7,525 nt of DNA from an uncultured Clostridia bacterium. GTDB lineage: Bacteria > Bacillota > Clostridia > Peptostreptococcales > Anaerovoracaceae. Location of the stretch: NCBI GenBank assembly GCA_934277655.1, contig CAKQVC010000090.1, positions 1-7,525 on the forward strand, given 5' to 3'. The notes beneath the pieces were generated by a model. That model did not search any database. It saw nothing but the letters and a program-made list of their open reading frames with translations, and was not told where the DNA came from. Each line of letters opens with the position of its first letter. Positions within the stretch are counted from its first letter, which is position 1. This document shows, piece after piece, positions 1-6,669 of this stretch. The position numbers were made by a program, and so were the translations under genes.

Positions 1-212
1 CCTTTTGCGCCTAGCACCATAAGTCCTGCTGTAACCACGCCACAAACACTTCCGCATTTCATGCCACCTCCAAAATTGGAGGCAATCTGTGCCGCAGTTT
101 CTTCCGAAATTCCCATTTCCTCTGCATACACACGCATAATTGTCTGTGCACAGTTGCTCGTCACAGGCATCTGACTTCTGATTTTTTCTGCCTTTTCTAC
201 ATGCTGGTTCAT
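1..212 (-). CDS. C_GCAxxG_C_C family (redox-active type) protein, C-terminus beyond window
   Basis: The 70 visible residues begin MNQHVEKAEKIRSQ and carry the family signature: an Asn-Cys-Ala-Gln motif at residues 20-23 in a first helix, then the glycine-rich stretch FGGGMKCGSVCG (47-58) running into VVTAGLMVLGAKG. The hallmark cysteines C21 and C57 are present, plus an extra one at C53. Members are small, probably cytoplasmic proteins of anaerobes, predicted to be redox active because of their conserved cysteines and often found near electron-transfer or transport genes; no precise reaction is established. The ATG at 210-212 is preceded by GAGG (225-222) nine bases upstream. The gene is divergent from the tRNA, and a candidate promoter lies at 295-266. 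The remaining C-terminal part, which normally holds two further cysteines, is outside the window. The family call is fairly firm; the function is not. Confidence 0.85.
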   Translation of the reverse strand, partial: MNQHVEKAEKIRSQMPVTSNCAQTIMRVYAEEMGISEETAAQIASNFGGGMKCGSVCGVVTAGLMVLGAK

Positions 213-265
213 TGTTCTTCGCCTCGTTTCCTGAATTATATATAAAGATTCTGTTAATTTTTTAT

Positions 266-295
266 ATTTTACTACATAATATCGACACTTTTCAA
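266..295 (-). promoter_or_regulatory. Candidate sigma-A promoter for the C_GCAxxG_C_C gene
   Basis: Read on the minus strand, TTGAAA (295-290) and TAAAAT (271-266) are separated by 18 bp, which places a start near base 259 and gives a leader of about 47 nt. The surroundings are A/T-rich, so other -10-like strings exist (for example TATAAT at 240-235, which lacks a correctly spaced -35). Seen by motif match only. Confidence 0.45.
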
Positions 296-346
296 GAGAA
301 AACACGCGAACAAAGTAAAAAAATACAGCATCATGTTTACCTACTC

Positions 347-375
347 TTGCATCCTGCCCGCTTATGTGCTATGAT
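347..375 (+). promoter_or_regulatory. Promoter of the tRNA-Ala gene
   Basis: TTGCAT (347-352) and TATGAT (370-375) are spaced by exactly 17 bp. A TG dinucleotide one base before the -10 box (367-368) makes it an extended -10. Transcription would start near 382, leaving a leader of about 10 nt before the mature tRNA, as is usual for a stable RNA gene. Confidence 0.7.
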
Positions 376-391
376 AATTTTATCTAAACAA

Positions 392-467
392 GGGCGATTA
401 GCTCAGCTGGGAGAGCGCTGCGTTCGCAACGCAGAGGTCAAGGGTTCGAACCCCTCATCGTCCACCA
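392..467 (+). tRNA. tRNA-Ala, anticodon CGC
   Basis: The 76-nt sequence folds into a full cloverleaf. The acceptor stem is GGGCGAT (392-398) with ATCGTCC (457-463), the D stem is GCTC/GAGC, the anticodon stem is CTGCG/CGCAG around loop TTCGCAA (423-429), and the T loop is TTCGAAC (445-451). The anticodon at 425-427 is CGC, reading GCG (alanine). The third acceptor pair is G-U, the major identity element for alanyl-tRNA synthetase, and the discriminator is A, so the amino acid is supported independently of the anticodon. CCA is encoded (465-467). The T stem has an apparent A-C mismatch at its outermost pair (440 with 456). The gene stands alone, with its own promoter upstream and a terminator five bases downstream. 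Confidence 0.95.
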
Positions 468-471
468 AACG

Positions 472-507
472 AAAAGCCTTGAAATTCCAATATTTTCAAG
501 GCTTTTT
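472..507 (+). terminator. Rho-independent terminator of the tRNA-Ala gene
   Basis: A 13-bp perfect stem (472-484 pairing with 494-506, core GCCTTGAAA/TTTCAAGGC) encloses a 9-nt loop and ends in five T residues (503-507). It starts five bases after the encoded CCA, so the tRNA is a single-gene transcript. Confidence 0.9.
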
Positions 508-531
508 GATTGTCTTAAAATTGTAATTTTC

Positions 532-560
532 TTGAATCTCTGCGTCAATTCCTATATAAT
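532..560 (+). promoter_or_regulatory. Sigma-A promoter of the LuxR regulator gene
   Basis: TTGAAT (532-537) and a perfect TATAAT (555-560) are spaced by 17 bp. Transcription should start near 567, leaving a short leader that contains GGAGG (583-587) nine bases before the ATG at 596. The strength of the boxes suggests the regulator is expressed without needing an activator. Confidence 0.8.
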
Positions 561-595
561 GATTTTAACACATAGAAATATCGGAGGAAATCAAC

Positions 596-3094
596 ATGCC
601 GAAGCGAAAGCAAAACCTGAATACCACCTATATATCCGAGCGGCTGCAGGAAAGCCTGCGCCCCATCGCACGCTGTGCTCTGACGACTGTCGTCGCGCCG
701 ATGGGTTACGGCAAAACCACTGCAATCAACTGGTTTCTCTCCGAACGCGCAAAATCTGAATCCGAAAAGGTTATACGCATCAGCGTTTATTCTGACAATC
801 TTGCGGTTCTTTGGAAAAGCGTTCAGAAAGCCTTCGAGCACGCCGGATTTTCGTTTCTGCTAAACTATGCATGTCCGTCCGATGATGCCGGAGAAAGTCT
901 CCTCGCAGATGATCTCTGTCACGAGCTTGCGGGCGACTTACCGTGCTACATTTTTATCGACGATTTCCACCTTCTCACTGACAGACGTGTGCCAAGCTTC
1001 CTCTGTACGCTTGCAGACCGCCTGCCTGTGAATGTTCATCTGCTGGTTGCAGGCAGAGATTGTTTTCTGTCTGCTCCGCAGCTCATTCGGCTCGGAAACC
1101 GGGTTCACACCATCGGTGCAGATCTGCTCCGCCTGAACCATACCGAACTGTCTATCTATGCGCATCGCTGCGGGCTTTCGCTTGCGGATAATGAAATAGA
1201 TCAAATTCTGAGTTCTACCGAAGGCTGGTTTGCGGCAGTTTATCTGAACCTTCGCACACTTTTGGAATGCGGCGTGCTCCCGGACAGCAATTCCGACATT
1301 TATACCATGTTTACCGAAGCCATGATTGAACCACTTTCCGCGAGAAAACGCGAATTTCTGGCCGTTATGGGACTTTGCGACGAATTCACCGCGGAAATGG
1401 CAGCTTTCGTTACGGGCGATGCTGAGGCGGAACGAACAATCACGCTTTTGACCGAACAAAACGCATTCGCAAAGCGCTTATCGGACGGAAAAACCTATCG
1501 CTTTCATCATATGATGAAGGAATGTGCGCAGCGGACATTCCATGCGCTGCCGGAAGGAAAACAGACTGCCTATTCTGAACGGTTGGGACTTTGGTACGAA
1601 AAGCAGCATCAGTACCTTCACGCAATGGCAGCTTACAGACAGCGCGGGAATTTTGACGGGTTGCTGCGGGTTATTCGTGACGATGCCGGAATTCTGCTGG
1701 CATCTCTTAACCCGGAAACCGTTTTAAATACCCTCGATGAATGTCCTGTAGCCGTCCTGAAAGAGCATCCTTTGTCAATCTTAGTTCTGATGCGAAGCAT
1801 GTTCAACTGGCGGCAGATTCCGAAGATGATGGAACTGAAGCAGCTTTTGCTGACAGCCATCGAGGAGCGGCCTGAAATACCGCCGGAAGAGCGTGGAAAC
1901 CTGCTTGGCGAATGTGACCTGATTATGAGTTTTCTCTGCTATAATGACATCAGTGCCATGAGCCGTCTCCACCGAAGCGCGAGCGAGCAGATGTCCCACC
2001 CTGCTATTAGCATTCAAAATACAGGCGGCTGGACTTTCGGTTCGCCGTCGGTACTGATGATGTTTTACAGGGGGCCGGGCGAACTTGCGGGCGAGCTTGC
2101 TGAGATGGACGAGTGCATGCCTCACTACTATAAAATCACGAACGGACACGGGCAGGGTGCCGAAAAAATCATGCACGCCGAAGCTGCATTCATGCAGGGA
2201 AATTTCACGGACGCGGAAATTGCACTTGAGAGTGCCTATGCACAGATTTCCGGAAACGGACAGGAAAACATGGCCTTATGCTGTGATTTTCTTGCATGCA
2301 GGCTTTCCCTGTGTACGAATTTTCAGCCGTCCTGCTCCCCAGAGGAACGCACCGCGCAGCTTTTAAAATATCACAATGCGGCATGGTTCAATATCTGGAA
2401 CGCTTCTTGTGCCTATTATTATGCCCTGCTTGAAGAGACCGGCAAGATTCCTGAAATCTTTGCTTCGCACATGCTTTCCTCCGTCAACACGCTTGCACCG
2501 GGAAAGCCTATGATTGAAATGATTGAGAATCAGGTTTATTTAGCGCAGGGTTCGTATTCAAAAGTTGCTGCCCGTAGCCAGACGCAGCTTGCGACATGCG
2601 ATGAAATGCACTATGCGCTGGTAACGCTTCACATCCGCATTCAGCAGGCAGCAGCTTATGAAATGCTGGGAAAACGCCCGGAAGCGCGCAAAATTCTTGA
2701 GACAGCACTTAAGGATGCCTCTCCGGATGGATTTTTAATGCCGTTTGTCGAAAATTACGCTTACTTGAAAGACCTGTTGCAAGCAGATGCCTTGGAGAGA
2801 AATGCCTTTGTCCTCCGCATCATCGAGCTTGGAAAGAATTTCGAACTTCGGAAGAAGCAGCTCCGCACGCAGTCCGCCCGCCCTGCACTCTTTGAAACGC
2901 TGACGGAACGCGAATATACGATTGTGCGTCTCATGGCAGAGCGCCTGAGCAATCGGGAAATTGCCGAAAAACTCTTCCTTTCTGAAGGGAGCGTGAAGCA
3001 GTATGTCAGCCAGATTTACGCCAAACTCGGCATTGACGGCGATACCCGAACCAAGAAAAAACGGCTGATTGCCCTCATGCCGGAGAAAAACTAA
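596..3094 (+). CDS. MalT/LAL-type LuxR family transcriptional regulator (STAND ATPase with C-terminal HTH)
   Basis: This 832-aa protein has the architecture of large ATP-dependent LuxR regulators such as MalT, within the usual 800-900 aa range. Residues 30-48 hold a MalT-like Walker A, APMGYGKTT (K40, T41). Walker B is YIFIDDFH (118-125), followed by LLVAGRD with a candidate sensor Arg154. A winged-helix-like segment ends in YRFHHMM (302-307 for RFHHMM), matching the YRYHHLF motif of the family. Residues from about 330 to 760 are helical and repeat-like, the presumed TPR-type sensor region. The LuxR HTH begins at L769 (LTEREYTIVRLMAERLSNREIAEKL); the recognition-helix motif is SVKQYVSQIYAKL where TVKxH is usual. 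Family members bind ATP and an inducer, oligomerise and activate promoters; the inducer here is unknown. GGAGG at 583-587 supports the start. It is monocistronic, ends in a terminator, and lies just upstream of a DUF2442/secreted-protein gene pair, a plausible but unproven target. Confidence 0.93.
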   Translation: MPKRKQNLNTTYISERLQESLRPIARCALTTVVAPMGYGKTTAINWFLSERAKSESEKVIRISVYSDNLAVLWKSVQKAFEHAGFSFLLNYACPSDDAGESLLADDLCHELAGDLPCYIFIDDFHLLTDRRVPSFLCTLADRLPVNVHLLVAGRDCFLSAPQLIRLGNRVHTIGADLLRLNHTELSIYAHRCGLSLADNEIDQILSSTEGWFAAVYLNLRTLLECGVLPDSNSDIYTMFTEAMIEPLSARKREFLAVMGLCDEFTAEMAAFVTGDAEAERTITLLTEQNAFAKRLSDGKTYRFHHMMKECAQRTFHALPEGKQTAYSERLGLWYEKQHQYLHAMAAYRQRGNFDGLLRVIRDDAGILLASLNPETVLNTLDECPVAVLKEHPLSILVLMRSMFNWRQIPKMMELKQLLLTAIEERPEIPPEERGNLLGECDLIMSFLCYNDISAMSRLHRSASEQMSHPAISIQNTGGWTFGSPSVLMMFYRGPGELAGELAEMDECMPHYYKITNGHGQGAEKIMHAEAAFMQGNFTDAEIALESAYAQISGNGQENMALCCDFLACRLSLCTNFQPSCSPEERTAQLLKYHNAAWFNIWNASCAYYYALLEETGKIPEIFASHMLSSVNTLAPGKPMIEMIENQVYLAQGSYSKVAARSQTQLATCDEMHYALVTLHIRIQQAAAYEMLGKRPEARKILETALKDASPDGFLMPFVENYAYLKDLLQADALERNAFVLRIIELGKNFELRKKQLRTQSARPALFETLTEREYTIVRLMAERLSNREIAEKLFLSEGSVKQYVSQIYAKLGIDGDTRTKKKRLIALMPEKN

Positions 3095-3104
3095 CCATTG
3101 GTTA
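3092..3104 (+). promoter_or_regulatory. Short inverted repeat TAACCA-T-TGGTTA, possible operator
   Basis: A perfect 6-bp inverted repeat with a one-base centre overlaps the stop codon of the LuxR gene. Downstream, TATACT (3129-3134) resembles a -10 box but has no recognisable -35 at 16-18 bp spacing. If TATACT is used, the start would be near 3141 and the repeat would be centred near -43, a position typical of class II activator sites. This is a positional argument only, and a palindrome this short can occur by chance. Confidence 0.25.
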
Positions 3105-3117
3105 ATATATATTTTAT

Positions 3118-3155
3118 AAAATCCATCGTATACTATCGGTATGGTGGATTTTTTT
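3118..3155 (+). terminator. Intrinsic terminator after the LuxR gene
   Basis: Bases 3118-3131 pair with 3139-3152 (AAAATCCATCGTAT with GTATGGTGGATTTT) as a continuous 14-bp stem with three G-U wobbles. The loop is 7 nt, and the stem runs into a T tract at 3149-3155. It closes the regulator transcript 23 bases after its stop codon. It also sits just before the ribosome binding site of the next gene, so the downstream pair must either read through it or start within or just after it. Confidence 0.8.
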
Positions 3156-3173
3156 ATGCAATTGATGCGGGAA

Positions 3174-3178
3174 GGAGG
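3174..3178 (+). promoter_or_regulatory. Ribosome binding site that decides the TTG start of the DUF2442-like gene
   Basis: GGAGG lies seven bases before TTG at 3186-3188. In-frame ATGs at 3141, 3156 and 3165 have no Shine-Dalgarno sequence, and the first lies inside the terminator hairpin. The TTG start is therefore preferred. Confidence 0.75.
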
Positions 3179-3185
3179 GAACGCA

Positions 3186-3440
3186 TTGGAACGAAAATAT
3201 ATCGAATCTGTGAAGCCGCTCGATGACCATATTCTGCAGGTGGACTTTTTGTCCGGCAGCCGGCTGCTCCTGAATATGAAACCGTATCTGGACAGCATCC
3301 GTTTCCGGCCGCTCAAAAGCCCCCTCGTCTGGCAAAGTGCCGCCACCAACGGCCTGTTTGTACGCTTTGAGAATGTGGAGCTCAGCCATGACGAAATCAT
3401 GGTAATGGCAGAACAGGGAAATCCGATTATGCAGCAATAA
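3186..3440 (+). CDS. DUF2442-like small protein
   Basis: With the TTG start the product has 84 residues (MERKYIESVKPLDDHILQVDF...). The pattern fits DUF2442: an N-terminal strand 'VKPLDDHILQVDFLSGSRLLLNMKPYL' (family form: V.P.ddy.L.v.F.nGe.r.fdlkpyL), a middle 'FRPLKSPLVWQSAATNGLFVRFENV' and the closing 'ELSHDEIMVMAEQG'. It is a compact predicted cytoplasmic protein with no signal peptide or membrane segment. DUF2442 proteins are small, of unproven function, and are often paired with DUF4160 proteins in toxin-antitoxin-like modules; no DUF4160 partner is seen here. The stop codon is 18 bases before the preferred start of the large secreted protein, so the two genes are probably cotranscribed. 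No convincing promoter with both boxes was found immediately upstream. Family membership is judged from pattern alone. Confidence 0.72.
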   Translation: MERKYIESVKPLDDHILQVDFLSGSRLLLNMKPYLDSIRFRPLKSPLVWQSAATNGLFVRFENVELSHDEIMVMAEQGNPIMQQ

Positions 3441-3446
3441 ATTGAT

Positions 3447-3452
3447 AGGAGG
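3447..3452 (+). promoter_or_regulatory. Ribosome binding site that decides the start of the secreted LRR protein
   Basis: AGGAGG precedes two consecutive ATG codons, at 3456 and 3459. The spacing is three bases to the first and six to the second. The second is within the usual range and is preferred. Confidence 0.7.
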
Positions 3453-3458
3453 AAAATG

Positions 3459-6400
3459 ATGAAAAGAAAAATTTTAAGCATATTGCTATGCATCGCAGTC
3501 TGCATCACGATGATGCCAGTGGCAGCGTATGCGGCGGATATCAGTACCGGTATCAGAATAGCCGGCACAACGGTAACTTCAGAGGGAAATGTCACGGGGG
3601 ATAATATTGCGAGTGGCACTGTATCTTATGAAGTTGAAAACGGGAATCGAATCCTGACACTCATGAATGCAACAATCAATGGCCAGATTTACATCACAGG
3701 CAGTGACCCGGTCACGATTAAAATTGAAGGTACGAACACAATTACAGGTCCCTCTGGAAGTACAGCTGAAGATTCCGGAATTTACTTGACCACTGCCAAG
3801 CTGACAATTTCAGGGGATGACTCTGATGCTAGTCTGCAAGTCACATCAAACGGCTCGACTGCAATTTACTGCAATTCCAGTATATCTTTCAAAAATGTGA
3901 ACGTAACAGCAATCGGATTACCCGGAATTGAAAATAAAAGCGGAAGCGTCCAAATTGAACAAAGCATTATTTCTTCAAATAAAATGACAACAGCAACCGG
4001 CATTATAGGCGATAACATTGAGATTACAAATGCTGAAAATGCTTCTAAATTTAAATCCGGAGTAACGAAGTCCCTTGTTTATAAGGAAAAAACGATTAAT
4101 AATGGTCTTTTCACCATTGACAACCAATTTGATGACTACCAATTGGAACTTTTCGGTGATATAGATGTAACATCGCGTAATGTAGACGATCTCCTGAATC
4201 TTTATTATCACTCGGGCGTGAGCGACAACACACCCCTCAAGGGCGAGTTATCCTACAATCCGAAATCAAGCACACTGACGCTAACAAAAGCAGTTAATAC
4301 GTATAATTTTAATTATGGCACTACATCCGCCATAATCAAAAGCGGCGCACCGCTTACAATTTCCTTAAATGACGTGAACAGCCTTAAAAACTCCGGGGAA
4401 GGTGGGGTAATCTCTGCTGCAGAACCTCTGAAAATAACAGGTGTCGGCAGTCTTAGTGCTGAAAGCAAGAACAGTTTCGCCATAAAGTGCGAAAAAAATC
4501 TGAATGTTACAGGTAGCACCATAATCGCAATCGGTAAAACGCACGCGATTGAAAGCGGCAACATCACCATTAGCGGCGGTACGATAAAAGCAAAGAATGA
4601 TCCGGAGCAAGGTAATATCGTAATAAAAACGGCAACGCCTATCACAGCAGCGGATGGCATGACGGTTAAACTTATAAACTGTAAATATGCTGAAGATGGA
4701 AGCGGAATTCAAATTATAGACAGAAATGCAAATGATGGCTTTGCAGAGATCCAAGTGACTGAAAAAACTCCGGCAGCCGGCGGCGTCGCAATCAATGCAC
4801 AAAATTTCCCGGATGCTACTTTTAGAGGAATTGTCAGCAAATTTGACGAGAACAACGACAGCCGCCTGAGTGCGGAAGAAATTTCCAAAGTCACAGAAAT
4901 TACTTGTCTGGCTAGCGGCATCAAAAGCCTTGTCGGGATTGAGCATTTTACTGGCCTTAAAGAACTTTATTGTTATGACAATCAACTGATGACTTTAGAT
5001 GTCAGCAAAACTAAAGAGCTTGAGATCCTGAATTGTTTCAGGAATCAGCTGACTTCACTGGATGTCAGCCAAAACACAAAACTTCGCTCTTTCAACTGTT
5101 CGGAAAATCAACTGACTGAGCTTCATTTAAACAGCCAGCTGAAAATGCTGTATTGCCAATATAATAATCTTGCGGCTCTAGATGTTTCTTCCAATCCGAA
5201 CATGACAGATTTAGATTGCTCTAAAAATAAGCTTGCAGCACTGGATATTACGAAGAACACGAAGTTAGAAAGACTCGACTGTTCCTATAATCAGTTGGCT
5301 GCACTTGATGTCAGCAAAAATACCGAATTAAAGCGGCTGAATTGTTACGATAATCTGCTGACTGCTCTGGACATAAGCGCGAATACCGCACTGACGGATT
5401 TAGACTGCAGCAAAAATCGTTTGACTGCGCTGGATATTAGTTCGGTACCAATGGTCTATGTAAACTGCGCAGACAATGCTTGTCCGATTATCCTTACTGA
5501 TACTCGAACTTTTGACCTCTCAGCTCTGCCAGCATTTGCTGTAAGCAAAGCAAGCAATTGGATTGGCGGATCGGTTGACGGCAATATTCTGACAGTTGAT
5601 GATGCCAACATGGTAACCTACACCTATGACTGCGGAGGGAATAAAACTGTCACTTTCAAATTGTCAGTTTATACGGCCGAGGAAATGAGTTTTACTCTGG
5701 GCCAAAGCGGAACTTACGAATTCCCTGCCCTGACTTCCGGATATACCACCATAGTTCCGCTTGATGTCACGATTACCAATAACGGAACTAAGGACACGGG
5801 CAGTTTAACGGTTGCAGCAAGCACTACAGATTTTGAAATCCTAAGCGGCAGCATTGAAAATATTCCTGCCCTTAAAACGGCAACCTTCTGGATTCAGCCA
5901 AAACTCGGACTGTCCGCCGGTAATTACAGCTGTGATATCACCGTAAGCAACGGCGCTATACAGCAGAGCTTCCGTGTAACCCTAAAGGTAACCGGAAACA
6001 GCGGCGGCTCCTCCGGCGGCTCTTCCGGCAGTTCAGTTCTGCCAGTCACCCCGGTACCGAAACCAGAGATCCAGCCGGGAAGCGGCGGCAAGGCAGAACT
6101 TTCCAAGGACGGCAGCACGCTGGAAATTACCCCGGATGAAGGCATGGAAATCGGTACGGTTACTGTAAATGGCAAAGAAGTCTCCGTTAAGGACGGCAAA
6201 CTCACAGGACTCAAGACAGGTGACAAAGTCGAAATTACCTTTATCGCTAAGGCTCCTACTAAGGCAGAAAGCGATAAAAAAGCCTCCGCTAAACTCAAGA
6301 AACTCGGCCTGACAGTCAAAACCTCCAAGGATACAAATAAGAACATCAAGGCGGTTGTTCAGACTGATAAAGCTCTTGCGGCTGTAATCAAAGAACTCAA

Positions 6401-6629
6401 GGCGGCAGGTTATACAGTAAAGTATAAATTCTACCGCTCCGAAAAGAAAGCATCCGATTACAAACGCATGCTTATCAAAGATACGAGAAGCTATCTGAAC
6501 ACAACCGGCAGAGAAGATACGCATTACTACTACAAAGTACGACTTGCCATCTATGATAAAAACGGCAAACTGGTTGCGCAGACAGCACTGAAACAGTGCG
6601 ACGCAGGACATCGTACCTGGACGAAATAG
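3459..6629 (+). CDS. Large secreted multidomain protein: beta-domain repeats, EF-hand, cysteine-ladder LRRs, Ig-like region, C-terminal module
   Basis: The product has 1056 residues from the second of two ATGs (3456 and 3459). A signal peptide, MKRKILSILLCIAVCITMMPVAAYA (1-25), has a likely cleavage after AYA. Residues about 30-190 and 225-420 are two related beta-rich, solenoid-like domains (GTVSYEVENGNRILTL... and GELSYNPKSSTLTL...). A calcium-binding EF-hand-type loop DENNDSRLSAEE is at 463-474. Leucine-rich repeats of mostly 21 residues (LDVSxNTxLxxLxCxxNxLxA) span 494-677, each with a cysteine. An Ig-like beta region covers about 745-845, a Gly/Ser linker 846-859, and a C-terminal module 868-1056. 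No LPXTG, SLH or C-terminal membrane helix is visible. Similar LRR proteins of gut and oral Clostridia are thought to act in adhesion or ligand binding; the ligand here is unknown. It follows the DUF2442-like gene in a probable operon and is terminated at 6670-6703. The C-terminal module recurs in the convergent gene at the right edge. Confidence 0.92.
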   Translation: MKRKILSILLCIAVCITMMPVAAYAADISTGIRIAGTTVTSEGNVTGDNIASGTVSYEVENGNRILTLMNATINGQIYITGSDPVTIKIEGTNTITGPSGSTAEDSGIYLTTAKLTISGDDSDASLQVTSNGSTAIYCNSSISFKNVNVTAIGLPGIENKSGSVQIEQSIISSNKMTTATGIIGDNIEITNAENASKFKSGVTKSLVYKEKTINNGLFTIDNQFDDYQLELFGDIDVTSRNVDDLLNLYYHSGVSDNTPLKGELSYNPKSSTLTLTKAVNTYNFNYGTTSAIIKSGAPLTISLNDVNSLKNSGEGGVISAAEPLKITGVGSLSAESKNSFAIKCEKNLNVTGSTIIAIGKTHAIESGNITISGGTIKAKNDPEQGNIVIKTATPITAADGMTVKLINCKYAEDGSGIQIIDRNANDGFAEIQVTEKTPAAGGVAINAQNFPDATFRGIVSKFDENNDSRLSAEEISKVTEITCLASGIKSLVGIEHFTGLKELYCYDNQLMTLDVSKTKELEILNCFRNQLTSLDVSQNTKLRSFNCSENQLTELHLNSQLKMLYCQYNNLAALDVSSNPNMTDLDCSKNKLAALDITKNTKLERLDCSYNQLAALDVSKNTELKRLNCYDNLLTALDISANTALTDLDCSKNRLTALDISSVPMVYVNCADNACPIILTDTRTFDLSALPAFAVSKASNWIGGSVDGNILTVDDANMVTYTYDCGGNKTVTFKLSVYTAEEMSFTLGQSGTYEFPALTSGYTTIVPLDVTITNNGTKDTGSLTVAASTTDFEILSGSIENIPALKTATFWIQPKLGLSAGNYSCDITVSNGAIQQSFRVTLKVTGNSGGSSGGSSGSSVLPVTPVPKPEIQPGSGGKAELSKDGSTLEITPDEGMEIGTVTVNGKEVSVKDGKLTGLKTGDKVEITFIAKAPTKAESDKKASAKLKKLGLTVKTSKDTNKNIKAVVQTDKALAAVIKELKAAGYTVKYKFYRSEKKASDYKRMLIKDTRSYLNTTGREDTHYYYKVRLAIYDKNGKLVAQTALKQCDAGHRTWTK
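4938..5489 (+). repeat. Leucine-rich repeat array, about nine units of 21 residues, coding
   Basis: Units begin IEHFTGL, LDVSKTK, LDVSQNT, LHLNSQ, LDVSSNP, LDITKNT, LDVSKNT, LDISANT and LDISSVP. Each carries C at the position normally held by leucine before xxN: YCYDN, NCFRN, NCSEN, YCQYN, DCSKN, DCSYN, NCYDN, DCSKN, NCADN. Unit 4 is two residues short and unit 9 is degenerate, the usual appearance of an array capping off. The DNA of the units has diverged at synonymous sites, so this is an old expansion rather than a recent tandem duplication. Confidence 0.88.
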
Positions 6630-6637
6630 CATCATAA

Positions 6638-6663
6638 GGGAGTATCCCAAAATTCGTGTAAAC
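6638..6663. mobile_element. Possible solitary IS256-family terminal inverted repeat
   Basis: GGGAGTATCCCAAAATTCG followed by TGTAAAC resembles the ends of IS256-family elements, which often have the form G..GT..C(A)AAATT.(C)GTGTAAAC. It lies eight bases after the stop codon of the secreted protein. No transposase gene or opposite end is visible in the window, so it would be a relic. The match is from memory of family ends, not from a search. Confidence 0.35.
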
Positions 6664-6669
6664 CTCTAA

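Noticed and set aside
449..467. tRNA 3' end as an integration (att) site.
   Set aside because: No integrase gene and no second copy of the tRNA 3' end are seen in the window.
212..526. Plus-strand open frame running from the divergent spacer through the tRNA and its terminator.
   Set aside because: It translates the tRNA and the terminator hairpin and has no ribosome binding site or domain.
2735..3619. Long minus-strand open frame (294 codons) spanning the end of the LuxR gene, the DUF2442-like gene and the start of the secreted protein.
   Set aside because: It is antisense to three well-supported genes, has no recognisable domain and mixes unrelated stretches; it is a shadow frame.
4365..4985. 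Minus-strand open frames inside the secreted protein gene, some with hydrophobic stretches.
   Set aside because: They are antisense to repetitive beta-domain coding sequence; the hydrophobicity comes from complementing Thr/Ser/Asn-rich codons, and no start signals were seen.
6003..6036. Repeated GGCGGCTC(C/T)TCC units as a regulatory or slippage repeat.
   Set aside because: They encode a short Gly/Ser linker between domains; two imperfect units differing at a synonymous site are too few to suggest phase variation.
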